Below, piece by piece: positions 19,631 through 30,010 of a stretch of 64,000 bases of DNA. Each line of letters starts with the position of its first letter. Position 1 is the first letter of the stretch. The stretch lies in the NCBI RefSeq assembly GCF_900239935.1, contig NZ_LT965928.1, forward strand, positions 2,373,520-2,437,519, in the 5' to 3' direction. This DNA is from Pseudoalteromonas carrageenovora IAM 12662. Lineage in GTDB: Bacteria; Pseudomonadota; Gammaproteobacteria; Enterobacterales; Alteromonadaceae. The notes beneath the pieces are model-generated. The model did not search any database. It saw nothing but the letters and a program-made list of their open reading frames with translations, and had not been told where the DNA came from. The translations under genes were made by a program, and so were the position numbers.

Positions 19631-20620
19631 ATGAAACTAGCAACAATTAAAAACACAAATCAAGATGGTCAACTCGTCTTAGTATCTGAAGACTTGAAAG
19701 ACTACGTAGAAGTAGGCGACCTGGCCACTACACTTCAAGATGCGTTAGATTTATGGCCTGCTATAGAAGAAAAGCTTTTAATACGTTATGAGGCCCTTAA
19801 CGCTCTAGAACTAACTGACATTAATAAAGTAAGTGACGCCGAGTTTATGGCTCCTTTACCGCGTAGCTGGCAATGGCTCGATGGTTCTTTATTTTTGAAT
19901 CATGGAACGCTTATGCAACAAGCATTTCACCTTGAACCTATTGAAGGTGCCGATTCTTACCCACTAGTTTACCAAGGTGCTGGCGATAGTTTTTTGTCGG
20001 GCAGTGCACCAATCATTGCTCCTAGCGAGCAAGTCGGTATTGATTTTGAAGGTGAATTTGGCGTCATAGTTGGTGACATTCCTATGGGGAGCAGCGCAGA
20101 TTATGCGCTTGGTCAAATACGTTTAATCGTTATGCTTAACGACATTAGTTATCGCGCACTTGGCCCTCGAGAAATGAAAACCGGTTTTGGCTTTGTGCAA
20201 GCAAAAGGACCTACCTCATTTGCTCCTTTTGCTATTACACCTGACGAACTTGGCCGACACTGGCATAACGGGCGAATAAACCTCCCTTTAGACGTTTATC
20301 GCAACGATAAATGGTTTGGATCACCGGAGGGTTCACAAATGTATTTTGGCTTTCATGAGCTCATCGCTCATGTCGCAAAAACTCGCCCTATCAAAGCAGG
20401 CACAGTATTCGGCCCGGGAACCGTTTCTAATGCTGATGTTACCAAAGGCCAAGCCTGTATCTCAGAGCTTCGTGCTAAAGAAATGATCGCGACAGGTAAA
20501 CCGCAAACAGAATTTCTTAAATCTGGCGAGATTGTTCACATGCAGGTACTTGATCAGCGCGGTAAAACTGTATTTGGCGAAATAAAACAACACGTTACAG
20601 TGGAGAATACAGATGTTTAA
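19631..20620 (+). CDS. Fumarylacetoacetate hydrolase-family enzyme
   Basis: A 329-residue member of the FAH superfamily, with the metal-binding region GIDFEGEFGVIVGD near residues 137-150 and NDISYRALGPREM near 172-184. Members hydrolyse or hydrate acylpyruvates and related ring-cleavage products. This long form is the type often annotated as fumarylacetoacetate hydrolase, whose products would be fumarate and acetoacetate. It is the first gene of a LysR-controlled operon and overlaps the next gene by 8 bp. If acetoacetate is released, the scoAB-thiolase operon 7 kb upstream would use it. The true substrate is not known. Confidence 0.82.
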   Translation: MKLATIKNTNQDGQLVLVSEDLKDYVEVGDLATTLQDALDLWPAIEEKLLIRYEALNALELTDINKVSDAEFMAPLPRSWQWLDGSLFLNHGTLMQQAFHLEPIEGADSYPLVYQGAGDSFLSGSAPIIAPSEQVGIDFEGEFGVIVGDIPMGSSADYALGQIRLIVMLNDISYRALGPREMKTGFGFVQAKGPTSFAPFAITPDELGRHWHNGRINLPLDVYRNDKWFGSPEGSQMYFGFHELIAHVAKTRPIKAGTVFGPGTVSNADVTKGQACISELRAKEMIATGKPQTEFLKSGEIVHMQVLDQRGKTVFGEIKQHVTVENTDV

Positions 20621-21400
20621 TCCATCACAATATAAACTTATCGATTTGTCAGTTACGCTTGAAAATAATCCATACACAGATCCCCCACCACTGCTTCCTA
20701 AAATTGAATACACCGATCACCAACAAGGCTGGCCTGAGATGGCCTCAATGTTTCCGGGCTTAAAAAAGAGCAATTACCTGGCGATGAATCATGGGCTGCG
20801 GAACGTTTAGAAATCACCACGCACAGCGGAACACATATGGACGCACCTTGGCATTACGCCTCAACCACAGATGGCGGAAAACCAGCGTTTGGTATCGACG
20901 AATTACCGCTTGAATGGTGCTTTCAACGCGGTATTAAATTGGATTTCAGGCACCTTCCAGATGGTTATGTGGTTACTGCTGAAGATGTTGTAAAAGAGCT
21001 TGCTCGCATTAACCATACTCTCTGTCCATTGGACATTGTGCTAGTTAATACGCGTGCCGGCTCTGTATTTGGAAAGCCAGGATACTTAGATGCAGGTGTC
21101 GGCATGGGTCGCGAAGCAACATTGTACCTTTTAGAGCGCGGTGTAAAAGTAGTTGGAACCGATGCCTGGAGCTGGGATGCACCATTTAAATATACAAAGC
21201 AACGCTTTGAAGAAACTGGCGATCCGTCAATTATATGGGAAGGCCACAAAGCAGGAAGAGACATAGGCTATGGTCAAATGGAAAAACTAGCAAACTTAGA
21301 AGCTTTGCCTAGTACAGGTTTTTTAGTGTCTTGCTTCCCCTACAAAATAAAACATGCATCCGCTGGTTTTGTCCGAGCGGTTGCATTTTTAGAAAAATAA
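20613..21400 (+). pseudogene. Cyclase-family hydrolase, single-base frameshift
   Basis: Metal-dependent hydrolase of the cyclase / kynurenine formamidase type. The N-terminal part (20613-20810) and the rest (20837-21400 and the codons just upstream) are in different frames. Translation stays collinear if the run of six A at 20762-20767 is read as seven, giving ...FPGLKKEQLPGDES and then the signature HSGTHMDAPWH. The expected intact length is about 262 residues. Either the gene carries a recent one-base deletion or the base was lost in sequencing. It sits in the operon between FAH and the alpha/beta hydrolase. The family opens lactams, formamides or cyclic esters; the substrate here is unknown. 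Confidence 0.82.
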
Positions 21401-21441
21401 TTAATGCAAACAGAACACACTTAACGAAGAGAGAAAATATT

Positions 21442-22602
21442 ATGTTTAAGTATTTCCCAACAAATTACGTATGGAATTTATCAATTAACCTAGCCATAGA
21501 AATGGGTGCTCGCATTGGTGAAATAGAAGAAATGTGTGGCCCTTTACAAGAAGCCGCAAAATCACCAGATAAAGAAGGAGTTCAAGCATTTAGAGACACG
21601 TGGGCTAAAATGGCCGATAAACTCTGCGGGCTTGCCGAAGAAGACATTGAACGTGGCAGACTACTTTCAGCAGGGTATAAATATAATCGTGCTGCAACCT
21701 ACCTTATAACGTGTGAACGTCTGCAAGCACATGGTGCACCGGGTAGAACTGAGCTCTACAAACGTTCACTCGAACTTTTCCATAAGTCTATCGAATTAAG
21801 TCAAGAAAACTGCCAGCGCGTTGAAATCCCATATGAAGGTAAGCATCTTTCAGCCCTTTATGTAAAAGCTAAAGGCGTCGAAGGTCCTGCCCCAATTCTT
21901 ATTCAGGTAAACGGCCTTGATTCATCAAAGGAAATGAAATATCGCGTTGGTTTACCACAATGGTTAGCAGAACGTGGGGTTTCATCACTAATTTTAGATC
22001 AACCAGGTACTGGTGAAGCATTAAAACTTCAAGGGTTACATGCGCGTTTTGATACTGAGCATTGGGCAAGTGTGGTGGTTGATTGGCTTGAACAACATGG
22101 CGACGTTGATAGCAAACTGATTGGTATGGAAGGTGTTTCTTTAGGTGGTTATTACTGTCCTCGCGCGGTTGCAAATGAACCTAGATTAGCATTGGGTTGT
22201 GTGTGGGGTGCAAACCACGATTGGCGAGATGTTCAAAAACGTCGATTAGAAAAAGAAGGTGACTTCCCAGTACCTCATTATTGGACTCATGTGCAATGGG
22301 TTTGGGGCGCCAAAGATATTGACGATTTTATGGAAATCGCTGAAAACGTACATCTTGACGGCCAAATTGAAAAAATTAAAGTGCCATTTTTAGTTACTCA
22401 TGGCGCTAAAGACTCTCAAATTCCACTTAAATGGGCACACAGAACATTTGATCAGCTAGTGAACAGCCCAAAACGTGAGCTAAAAATATTTACTGAGCGC
22501 GAAGGCGGTGTCCAGCACTCAAGTTTTGATAACAGTTCAAACGCGGGCCAATACATTGCTGATTGGGTAGCAGAGACATTTAATGAATTAAAGGCACAAT
22601 AG
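21442..22602 (+). CDS. Alpha/beta hydrolase, 2,6-dihydroxypseudooxynicotine hydrolase-like
   Basis: A 386-residue hydrolase with a long helical N-terminal region (residues about 1-130) and an alpha/beta core, the layout of DHPON hydrolase, which cleaves a C-C bond of a diketone-type intermediate in nicotine catabolism. The catalytic triad is visible as the serine in GVSLGG near residue 234, the aspartate in HGAKDSQIP near 322 and the histidine in GGVQHSSF near 358. The start at 21442 follows GAGAGAAAA; a longer frame from 21331 overlaps the cyclase gene and is rejected. By analogy it may cut a ring-cleavage product formed by the VOC dioxygenase encoded next. Confidence 0.8.
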   Translation: MFKYFPTNYVWNLSINLAIEMGARIGEIEEMCGPLQEAAKSPDKEGVQAFRDTWAKMADKLCGLAEEDIERGRLLSAGYKYNRAATYLITCERLQAHGAPGRTELYKRSLELFHKSIELSQENCQRVEIPYEGKHLSALYVKAKGVEGPAPILIQVNGLDSSKEMKYRVGLPQWLAERGVSSLILDQPGTGEALKLQGLHARFDTEHWASVVVDWLEQHGDVDSKLIGMEGVSLGGYYCPRAVANEPRLALGCVWGANHDWRDVQKRRLEKEGDFPVPHYWTHVQWVWGAKDIDDFMEIAENVHLDGQIEKIKVPFLVTHGAKDSQIPLKWAHRTFDQLVNSPKRELKIFTEREGGVQHSSFDNSSNAGQYIADWVAETFNELKAQ

Positions 22603-22612
22603 GAGTCACACC

Positions 22613-23548
22613 ATGAATATTATTGGCCCAGATACACTTGTTTTTAGTGTTGAAGACACTGAAAGCTGTAAGCAGTTTGCACTTGATTATGGTTTAACGC
22701 AGCAAAGCGATACTCGCTTCGTAGCCCTTGACGGGACTGGCATTGAAATAAAAAAAGCAGATGACAGCTCACTACCGAGTCCTCTTGCAACTGGTTCAAT
22801 GCTACGTAAAACGATTTACGGCGTAAAAGATCAGCATACTATTGATGCATTAAAAACTGAGCTTGAGAAAGACCGAACAGTAACAACTCTAGACGATGGC
22901 AGTATCGAGTCTGTTGACGATTTAGGTTTTGTTATTGGTTTTCAAGTAACTATACGACAATCACTCGAGAACCTACCTGCAGAAAAGGTCAACGCGCCTG
23001 GGTCTGAAAATAACCGTGCGGTAAATAATATTGGTATTAATACAGACTTTAAGGCGCAACCTCGTAGCCTTTCTCATGTTGTGTACTTTGTACCGGATGC
23101 CGTTAAAGCCGAAGCTTTTTACGCACAGCGTTTAGGCTTTATTACTACGGATCGTTTTACCCATGTAGGTCCTTTTATGCGCCCTGCCGGTACCAATGAT
23201 CACCACACATTATTTTTTATAAATACCCCACCACACATGCAAGGTATTGAGCATTTCACTTTTCATATGAGCGGACCAACAGAAGTTTCTCAGGCAGGTA
23301 CTGCCTTAGTTAATAAAGGCTATCAAAGCTTTTGGGGGCCAGGTCGTCATATATTTGGATCAAATTGGTTCTGGTACTTCAAAAGTCCGTTTGGCTGCAA
23401 CATTGAGTATGATGCTGATATGGATTTACATGATGGTGAATGGACTGCGCGAGAAGCGATGCCTGGTGCTGATAATTCGCAAGCTTTCTTACTTCAATAC
23501 CGGGAAAAGTGGGCACCAATGGGCCCACCTCCGGGTAAACCAGAGTAA
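22613..23548 (+). CDS. VOC-superfamily extradiol-type dioxygenase
   Basis: A 311-residue protein with two vicinal-oxygen-chelate modules, the layout of type I extradiol ring-cleavage dioxygenases such as 2,3-dihydroxybiphenyl dioxygenase. Iron ligands are probably the histidine in LSHVVYF near residue 154, the histidine in NDHHTLFF near 198 and the glutamate in CNIEYDAD near 264. It would open a catechol-type ring meta to the hydroxyls. RBS AGGAG lies 8 bp upstream. It lies within the operon between the C-C hydrolase and a Rieske ferredoxin, as expected of a meta-cleavage module. Substrate unknown. Confidence 0.82.
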   Translation: MNIIGPDTLVFSVEDTESCKQFALDYGLTQQSDTRFVALDGTGIEIKKADDSSLPSPLATGSMLRKTIYGVKDQHTIDALKTELEKDRTVTTLDDGSIESVDDLGFVIGFQVTIRQSLENLPAEKVNAPGSENNRAVNNIGINTDFKAQPRSLSHVVYFVPDAVKAEAFYAQRLGFITTDRFTHVGPFMRPAGTNDHHTLFFINTPPHMQGIEHFTFHMSGPTEVSQAGTALVNKGYQSFWGPGRHIFGSNWFWYFKSPFGCNIEYDADMDLHDGEWTAREAMPGADNSQAFLLQYREKWAPMGPPPGKPE

Positions 23549-23550
23549 TC

Positions 23551-23907
23551 ATGAGTAAAGTATTTATCGCCCATAAAAGCGATATTACAGAGGGGCAAGC
23601 GAAAGGCTTTGACCCTCTTAATCAAGGGCGCGACAGCCTCTTTATAGTTCATAAAAATGGGGAGTGTTATGGCTATAAAGATATCTGTCCTCACTACGGT
23701 GATACCACATTACCTTGGAAAAAAGATAAATACTTAGATTCAAAAAGTGATCAAATAGTCTGCGCTGCCCACGGCGCTTTATTCGAAATTCGCACTGGTA
23801 TTTGCACACAAGGGCCATGTAAAAATCAGGCCTTAACAAACATTGAATTAGATATTCGCCAACACAATGAAATTTGGGTGGATATAACAACAATAAAGGA
23901 GTTCTAA
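23551..23907 (+). CDS. Rieske-type 2Fe-2S ferredoxin
   Basis: A 118-residue soluble Rieske protein with ligands in CPHYGD (near residues 46-48) and CAAHGALF (near 71-74). Such ferredoxins carry electrons to ring-hydroxylating oxygenases, but no oxygenase alpha subunit belongs to this operon. It may serve the neighbouring dioxygenase or FAD monooxygenase, or act in trans with an oxygenase elsewhere. It starts 2 bp after the dioxygenase stop and ends 1 bp before the FAD monooxygenase start. Confidence 0.85.
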   Translation: MSKVFIAHKSDITEGQAKGFDPLNQGRDSLFIVHKNGECYGYKDICPHYGDTTLPWKKDKYLDSKSDQIVCAAHGALFEIRTGICTQGPCKNQALTNIELDIRQHNEIWVDITTIKEF

Positions 23908-23908
23908 A

Positions 23909-25039
23909 ATGAACCCGTGTATTTCTAATGTATTAATAATTGGTGGTGGCTTCTCTGGTATGTCAGCAGCCATCGAACTTGAGAAAAAAAATATTGCTGT
24001 CGATTTGGTCGAAATTGACCCTAACTGGCGAGCAGAAGGGGCTGGGATCAGTTTAGGCGGAGCCACCATTCGAGCTTTTCAACAACTTGGAATTTTAGAA
24101 GAGTTTTTAGCAAAAGGCAGTGCCCATGAAGGGCTAGATATATATGCCCCGCATGGTTTGCACCTTGCCCATATACCAACGCCATTAATGGCTGATGCTA
24201 ATATTCCAAAAGCGGGCGCTATAATGCGACCAGCACTTGCACAAATTTTGGCAAATAAAACGAAACAAACCAATGCCAATGTTAGGCTTGGCTGTACATT
24301 TTCATCTATAGAACAAGACGAAAATGGGGCAACAGTAACCTTTACCGATGGCACAACAAAAACATATGACCTAATTATTGGTGCTGATGGCTTGTACTCA
24401 AAAGTACGACAAATCATATTCCCTGAAGCTGAAAAGCCTAAATTTGTAGGCCAAGGTGTATGGCGAGCCGTACTGCCTCGCCTTGAAGGCATTGATAACA
24501 CGGTAATGTGGGTAGGCGAACATATTAAAGTAGGGGTTAACCCTATGTCGAAAAACGAAATGTATATGTTTGTTACTGAAGATAAAATTGAAAATAATTA
24601 TATTGAACCAAAAGACTTTTTACCTTTATTAAAAGCACTTGTTGCCAAATTTCCGGCTACTGTAGTACAAGAGATACATGCTCATCTAAATGAAAACTCT
24701 AAAATTGATTACCGCCCGCTTGAAGGACTATTAGTTAAAGATGCATGGCACAAAAACCGAATCGTCCTTATCGGCGATGCAGTACATGCAACAACACCCC
24801 ATTTAGCGTCGGGTGCATGTATAGGTATTGAAGATGCTATTGTACTGGCTGATGAACTAACTAATCATGCTCACTTGGAACAAGCACTTAGCGCCTTTAA
24901 AGAGCGCCGTTGGGAGCGTTGTAAGCTTGTTGTTGAAAACTCGGGTCGGCTTGCTCAAATTGAAATAGAAGGAGGCGACAAAGCTGAGCACTCTGCAATT
25001 ATGCGCGACTCCCATATTGCTTTAGCTAAAGCAATATAA
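23909..25039 (+). CDS. FAD-dependent aromatic monooxygenase
   Basis: A 376-residue flavoprotein hydroxylase of the UbiH/salicylate hydroxylase/PHBH class (FAD_binding_3). The dinucleotide fold GGGFSGM lies near residues 11-17, the DG motif in GADGLYSKVRQ near 154-164, and the GD motif in LIGDAVHATTPH near 287-298. It would hydroxylate an aromatic ring to give the substrate of the extradiol-type dioxygenase. AAGGAG lies 8 bp upstream. Last gene of the operon, followed by a hairpin terminator. Confidence 0.87.
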   Translation: MNPCISNVLIIGGGFSGMSAAIELEKKNIAVDLVEIDPNWRAEGAGISLGGATIRAFQQLGILEEFLAKGSAHEGLDIYAPHGLHLAHIPTPLMADANIPKAGAIMRPALAQILANKTKQTNANVRLGCTFSSIEQDENGATVTFTDGTTKTYDLIIGADGLYSKVRQIIFPEAEKPKFVGQGVWRAVLPRLEGIDNTVMWVGEHIKVGVNPMSKNEMYMFVTEDKIENNYIEPKDFLPLLKALVAKFPATVVQEIHAHLNENSKIDYRPLEGLLVKDAWHKNRIVLIGDAVHATTPHLASGACIGIEDAIVLADELTNHAHLEQALSAFKERRWERCKLVVENSGRLAQIEIEGGDKAEHSAIMRDSHIALAKAI

Positions 25040-25069
25040 CTGACCCGATTTTAAGTTAACTAGGTTGTT

Positions 25070-25110
25070 AATACCCCTTCGCTGAAAATGAGTGACAGCG
25101 AGGGGGTATT
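25070..25110. terminator. Hairpin terminator
   Basis: AATACCCC...TTCGCTG pairs with CAGCGA...GGGGTATT across a short loop, between the FAD monooxygenase and the convergent TauE/SafE gene. Confidence 0.7.
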
Positions 25111-25126
25111 ATTTACCTTATCCCAA

Positions 25127-25885
25127 CTAATTATAAAAATAACGGACGCCTTGCCATATCAAATGCAGGGATAAAAAGCTCAAGATAAGTCGTAATCCCT
25201 TTCTAAAGTTAGCTCCATGAGTTTTATTTAATACATGTAAACCTACAAACGTTCCGAACACACCACTAATAACCATACAAAAAATTAAAGGCAGCCAATC
25301 AAGAAAAGCAAATCCAACAACGCTAAAAACCGCCGCTTTTAATACATGCTGAAGTGCCATACAGCTTGAAAATGTTGCCGTAAATTTTAATTTTTCATAC
25401 TCTTTTGTATACAAATAACTGCTTACAATTGGGCCGCTAGCGCCAACAAATACAGAGAGAAAGGCAGTACTCAACCCTGCAATAAGGCGCACGCTTGGTG
25501 ATGTGCCACTAAATTTGGGCTTTGGACCCCACAACAAATAAAAAATAAATATTGCCAACACAATTTTCATCGGCTCAAGTGCTATTTGTATTAATACGGT
25601 AGTCGATAACACAGCACCAAACAGCCCCCCTACTGAAAAATAAGCCAACATATCTAGGTCAATGTATCTATACGTTGCTATTGCACGAGTCGCATTAGAG
25701 CCTAACTGAACTAGGCCATGAACAGGAATAACAATGGACATAGGCAGCATTGAGGCCATTGTAAGAAGTAGTAATAACCCGCCTCCTGCACCAAATGCGG
25801 CGGTAATAAATGATCCAAAAAAAGCGGATGCAATTAAAATCCCCGCATAAAGCGGGGTGAGTAAATCATTTAGTAATAAGCTCAA
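25127..25885 (-). CDS. TauE/SafE-family permease
   Basis: Membrane protein of 252 residues with about eight hydrophobic segments, of the sulfite-exporter TauE/SafE family. Members transport small organic anions or sulfur compounds. It is the last gene of the lig operon direction, 24 bp after the aldo/keto reductase, and may take up an aromatic acid or pathway acid. Specific substrate unknown. Confidence 0.8.
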   Translation of the reverse strand: MSLLLNDLLTPLYAGILIASAFFGSFITAAFGAGGGLLLLLTMASMLPMSIVIPVHGLVQLGSNATRAIATYRYIDLDMLAYFSVGGLFGAVLSTTVLIQIALEPMKIVLAIFIFYLLWGPKPKFSGTSPSVRLIAGLSTAFLSVFVGASGPIVSSYLYTKEYEKLKFTATFSSCMALQHVLKAAVFSVVGFAFLDWLPLIFCMVISGVFGTFVGLHVLNKTHGANFRKGLRLILSFLSLHLIWQGVRYFYN

Positions 25886-25909
25886 ACCGAAAGACCTTAA
25901 TTGCTACAT

Positions 25910-26896
25910 TTAAAACTCTTCGGTATCTATTTCTGCTTGAGTTGATTCAGGATAACGCGAACCACTAACTGAAGATGGTGAGAATAAAGCTGATAGTTGC
26001 GTTAACTGTTCTGCAGACAGTACAATATTCTCAGCACTTACATTATCGGCTAAATGTTCACTATTCTGTGTGCCAGGAATAACATGTACATGCTCACCTT
26101 GATGAAGCACCCAAGCTAAACACAATTGAGCCAGTGTTAAGTGTGTGCTCTGTGCAATAGATTTTAGTGCACTTAACAATTGCTTATTTTTGCTAAAGTG
26201 AGGTTCGTTAAAGCGCGGCATTCCACGTCTAATATCCCCTTCAACTAGTGCCTCTCGACTGGTAACCTGATCAGTTAAAAAGCCTCTGGCTAATGGTGAA
26301 AATGCAATAAAAGCAGCCCCTATATGTTTACATGTTTCAAGGACTGCAATCTCAGGATTACGCGTCCATAACGAATACTCTGTTTGCACTGCTGCAATCG
26401 AGTGTACGCTATTTGCTCGCATTATTGACTCAGCTGATACCTCAGATAAGCCAATTGCTTTAATTTTTCCTTCAGTAACTAAACGCGAAAGCTCACCAAC
26501 ACTCTCTTCAATCGGTACAGATTTATCCATACGGTGCAAGTAATATAAATCTAGGACTTCTGTATTTAGTCTAGTTAAGGACGACTCTATTGTTGAGCGA
26601 AGCGTTTTAGGACGCCCATCAATAACGCGTTTACCATTAACGCCGGCCATACCACACTTGCTCGCCAAAAAAATTTTATCTCTGTGCTGTTTTAATGCTT
26701 TGCCCAGCAGGGCTTCATTTTTACCAAATCCATACAAAGCGGCAGTATCAAAATGTTCAACACCTAACTCAATCGCCTCGTGTAATAAATTAATTGCAGC
26801 TTCATTTGAGGGAGGATGCCCATAGGCATGGCTCAAGTTCATACACCCCAACCCAATTGGATTAACGCTATAACCATTAATTTGACGCTTATTCAT
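25910..26896 (-). CDS. Aldo/keto reductase
   Basis: NADPH-dependent oxidoreductase, 328 residues, of the AKR superfamily. The catalytic tetrad is visible: the aspartate in FDTAALYG near residue 50, its tyrosine, the lysine in ASKCG near 80 and the histidine in YYLHRMD near 120. It follows ligC by 20 bp on the same strand. It may convert an aromatic aldehyde such as vanillin or protocatechualdehyde, or a pathway aldehyde; this is inference. Confidence 0.85.
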   Translation of the reverse strand: MNKRQINGYSVNPIGLGCMNLSHAYGHPPSNEAAINLLHEAIELGVEHFDTAALYGFGKNEALLGKALKQHRDKIFLASKCGMAGVNGKRVIDGRPKTLRSTIESSLTRLNTEVLDLYYLHRMDKSVPIEESVGELSRLVTEGKIKAIGLSEVSAESIMRANSVHSIAAVQTEYSLWTRNPEIAVLETCKHIGAAFIAFSPLARGFLTDQVTSREALVEGDIRRGMPRFNEPHFSKNKQLLSALKSIAQSTHLTLAQLCLAWVLHQGEHVHVIPGTQNSEHLADNVSAENIVLSAEQLTQLSALFSPSSVSGSRYPESTQAEIDTEEF

Positions 26897-26916
26897 ACCC
26901 CCTCCTTTGCGATTAA

Positions 26917-27861
26917 TTATTGATTATTTAATTGTTGCTCTAAGTCGTGAAGCACACGATAACAATCAAGTACCTGATCAACACTCGAGTTAGGTTCTCG
27001 GCCATCTTTGATAGCAGTAAAAAACTCTCTATCTTGTAGCTCAATGCCATTCATAGATACGTCAACATTAGAGACATCAATCGCATTTTCTTTGCCATCC
27101 ACTAAATCATCATAGCGTGCTATATATGTACCTGTGTCACCGATATAGCGAAAAAATGTCCCTAAAGGCCCATCATTGTTAAACGATAATGATAGGGTAC
27201 AAATTGCACCATTTTCAGCTAATAATTGAATAGACATATCTAAAGCAATACCGAGCTCTGGGTGAATTGGCCCCTGAATAGCATTAGCTTTAACCACTTT
27301 AGCGCCAGCTTGATAAGCAAACAAATCAACAGTGTGAGCAGCATGGTGCCATAAAAGATGATCAGTCCATGACCGGGCCTCGCCTTTAGCATTAATATTT
27401 TTACGACGGAAAAAGTACGTTTGTACATCCATTTGCTGAATATTAAACTCTTTAGCCGAAATTTTATTATTAACCCATTGATGAGATGGATTAAAGCGGC
27501 GAGTATGCCCAACCATACAGGTCAGCCCCGTGCGCTTTTGTACCTCAACTACTTTTAATGAATCTTCCCAGCTATCTGCTAATGGGATTTCAACTTGCAC
27601 ATGCTTACCCGCTTCCATACATTGGATAGATTGCGCAGCGTGTTGCTGAGTGGGTGTGCATAAAATCACTGCATCGGCATCAATTTTAAGCGCATCGTCT
27701 AAGCTCGTAAAAACTTGTGGTATGGCGTAGTCATCAGCCACTTTTTGAGTTTTTTCTGGCGTACGACCAACGAGTGCAACCACTTCAACACCATCGATAT
27801 TTTTAATACCATCAAGGTGCTTAATGCCAAATGCGCCTGGTCCAACAACAATTACTTTCAT
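26917..27861 (-). CDS. ligC: 4-carboxy-2-hydroxymuconate-6-semialdehyde dehydrogenase
   Basis: Oxidises the hemiacetal of the protocatechuate 4,5-cleavage product to 2-pyrone-4,6-dicarboxylate with NAD(P)+. It has 314 residues in a Gfo/Idh/MocA fold: the N-terminal Rossmann motif GPGAFG near residues 7-12, EIPLADSWED near 94 where most relatives have EKP, and HHAAHTVDLFAY near 176. It follows ligB by 14 bp in an operon with every other step of the pathway, which makes the assignment secure. Confidence 0.9.
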   Translation of the reverse strand: MKVIVVGPGAFGIKHLDGIKNIDGVEVVALVGRTPEKTQKVADDYAIPQVFTSLDDALKIDADAVILCTPTQQHAAQSIQCMEAGKHVQVEIPLADSWEDSLKVVEVQKRTGLTCMVGHTRRFNPSHQWVNNKISAKEFNIQQMDVQTYFFRRKNINAKGEARSWTDHLLWHHAAHTVDLFAYQAGAKVVKANAIQGPIHPELGIALDMSIQLLAENGAICTLSLSFNNDGPLGTFFRYIGDTGTYIARYDDLVDGKENAIDVSNVDVSMNGIELQDREFFTAIKDGREPNSSVDQVLDCYRVLHDLEQQLNNQ

Positions 27862-27875
27862 AAAATTTCTCCAGG

Positions 27876-29107
<1,232 letters not shown>

Positions 29108-29116
29108 ATATATTCC

Positions 29117-30010
29117 TTATTTTGACCAATACAAACGCATTGGATTATCAATTAATAACTTTTGCTGTAATTCAGTAGTGGGGGCAAACAGCGGGATCAT
29201 GTCCACTAATTTACCATCGTCAGGCATGTGGCTTTTCATATTTGGGTGAGGCCAATCTGTGCCCCATAAAACACGGTCAGGAAAACTTTCGACGACTTTA
29301 CGCGCAAAAGGAACAACATCTTGGTAGCCTTTATTTGGACCATCAATAGAAATTCGTTCAGGGCAGCTTACTTTAGACCATACATTTTCATTTTCGAGCA
29401 TAAACTTTAAAAACAACGCAAAGTCTTCGCCTTCAACAGATTTAGTAACATCTGGGCGCCCCATATGATCAACAACTAATATTGTTGGTAAACTAGTGAA
29501 AAAATCATAAAGCTCGGGTAAATCTTGGCTTTCAAAATAAATAACAATGTGCCAATCACGTTTAACTATTCGTTCTGCAATGCGTTTTAACGAGTCAAAT
29601 GGCAAAGCATCAACTAACCGCTTAACAAAATTAAAGCGTACACCTCTAACACCTGCAGCATGCAATCTATCAAGCTCAGCGTCGCTAATATCTTCTTTAA
29701 TAGTTGCAACACCACGTGCTAAACCATTTGATGCCAAAAGCGCATCTACCATCGCATTATTATCAGCTCCATGACAGGTTGCTTGCACTATCACATTTCG
29801 ACTAAACCCTAAGTAGTCGCGTAAATCCCAGAGCTGCTGTTTTGATGCATCGCATGGTGTGTATTTACGTTCGGGTGCAAAACCAAACTCATTGCCAGGA
29901 CCAAACACATGACAATGCGCATCAACAGCCCCTTTGGGTAACTCAAAGCTAGGTTGTGATGGCGATTGATGCCAATGAAGCCAATCGGCATCCATTACAA
30001 ATTGACTCAT
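29117..30010 (-). CDS. ligI: 2-pyrone-4,6-dicarboxylate hydrolase
   Basis: Opens the lactone 2-pyrone-4,6-dicarboxylate to 4-oxalomesaconate. It has 297 residues in the amidohydrolase superfamily (a metal-independent branch), with VDAHCHVFGPG near residues 29-39 and WGTDWPHPN near 244-252 carrying the conserved aspartate. It overlaps the ligJ stop by 4 bp, showing tight coupling. Confidence 0.92.
   Translation of the reverse strand: MSQFVMDADWLHWHQSPSQPSFELPKGAVDAHCHVFGPGNEFGFAPERKYTPCDASKQQLWDLRDYLGFSRNVIVQATCHGADNNAMVDALLASNGLARGVATIKEDISDAELDRLHAAGVRGVRFNFVKRLVDALPFDSLKRIAERIVKRDWHIVIYFESQDLPELYDFFTSLPTILVVDHMGRPDVTKSVEGEDFALFLKFMLENENVWSKVSCPERISIDGPNKGYQDVVPFARKVVESFPDRVLWGTDWPHPNMKSHMPDDGKLVDMIPLFAPTTELQQKLLIDNPMRLYWSK

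Noticed and set aside
21331..21441. Upstream extension of the DHPON-hydrolase-like gene
   Set aside because: It overlaps the conserved end of the cyclase gene in another frame and has no ribosome site.
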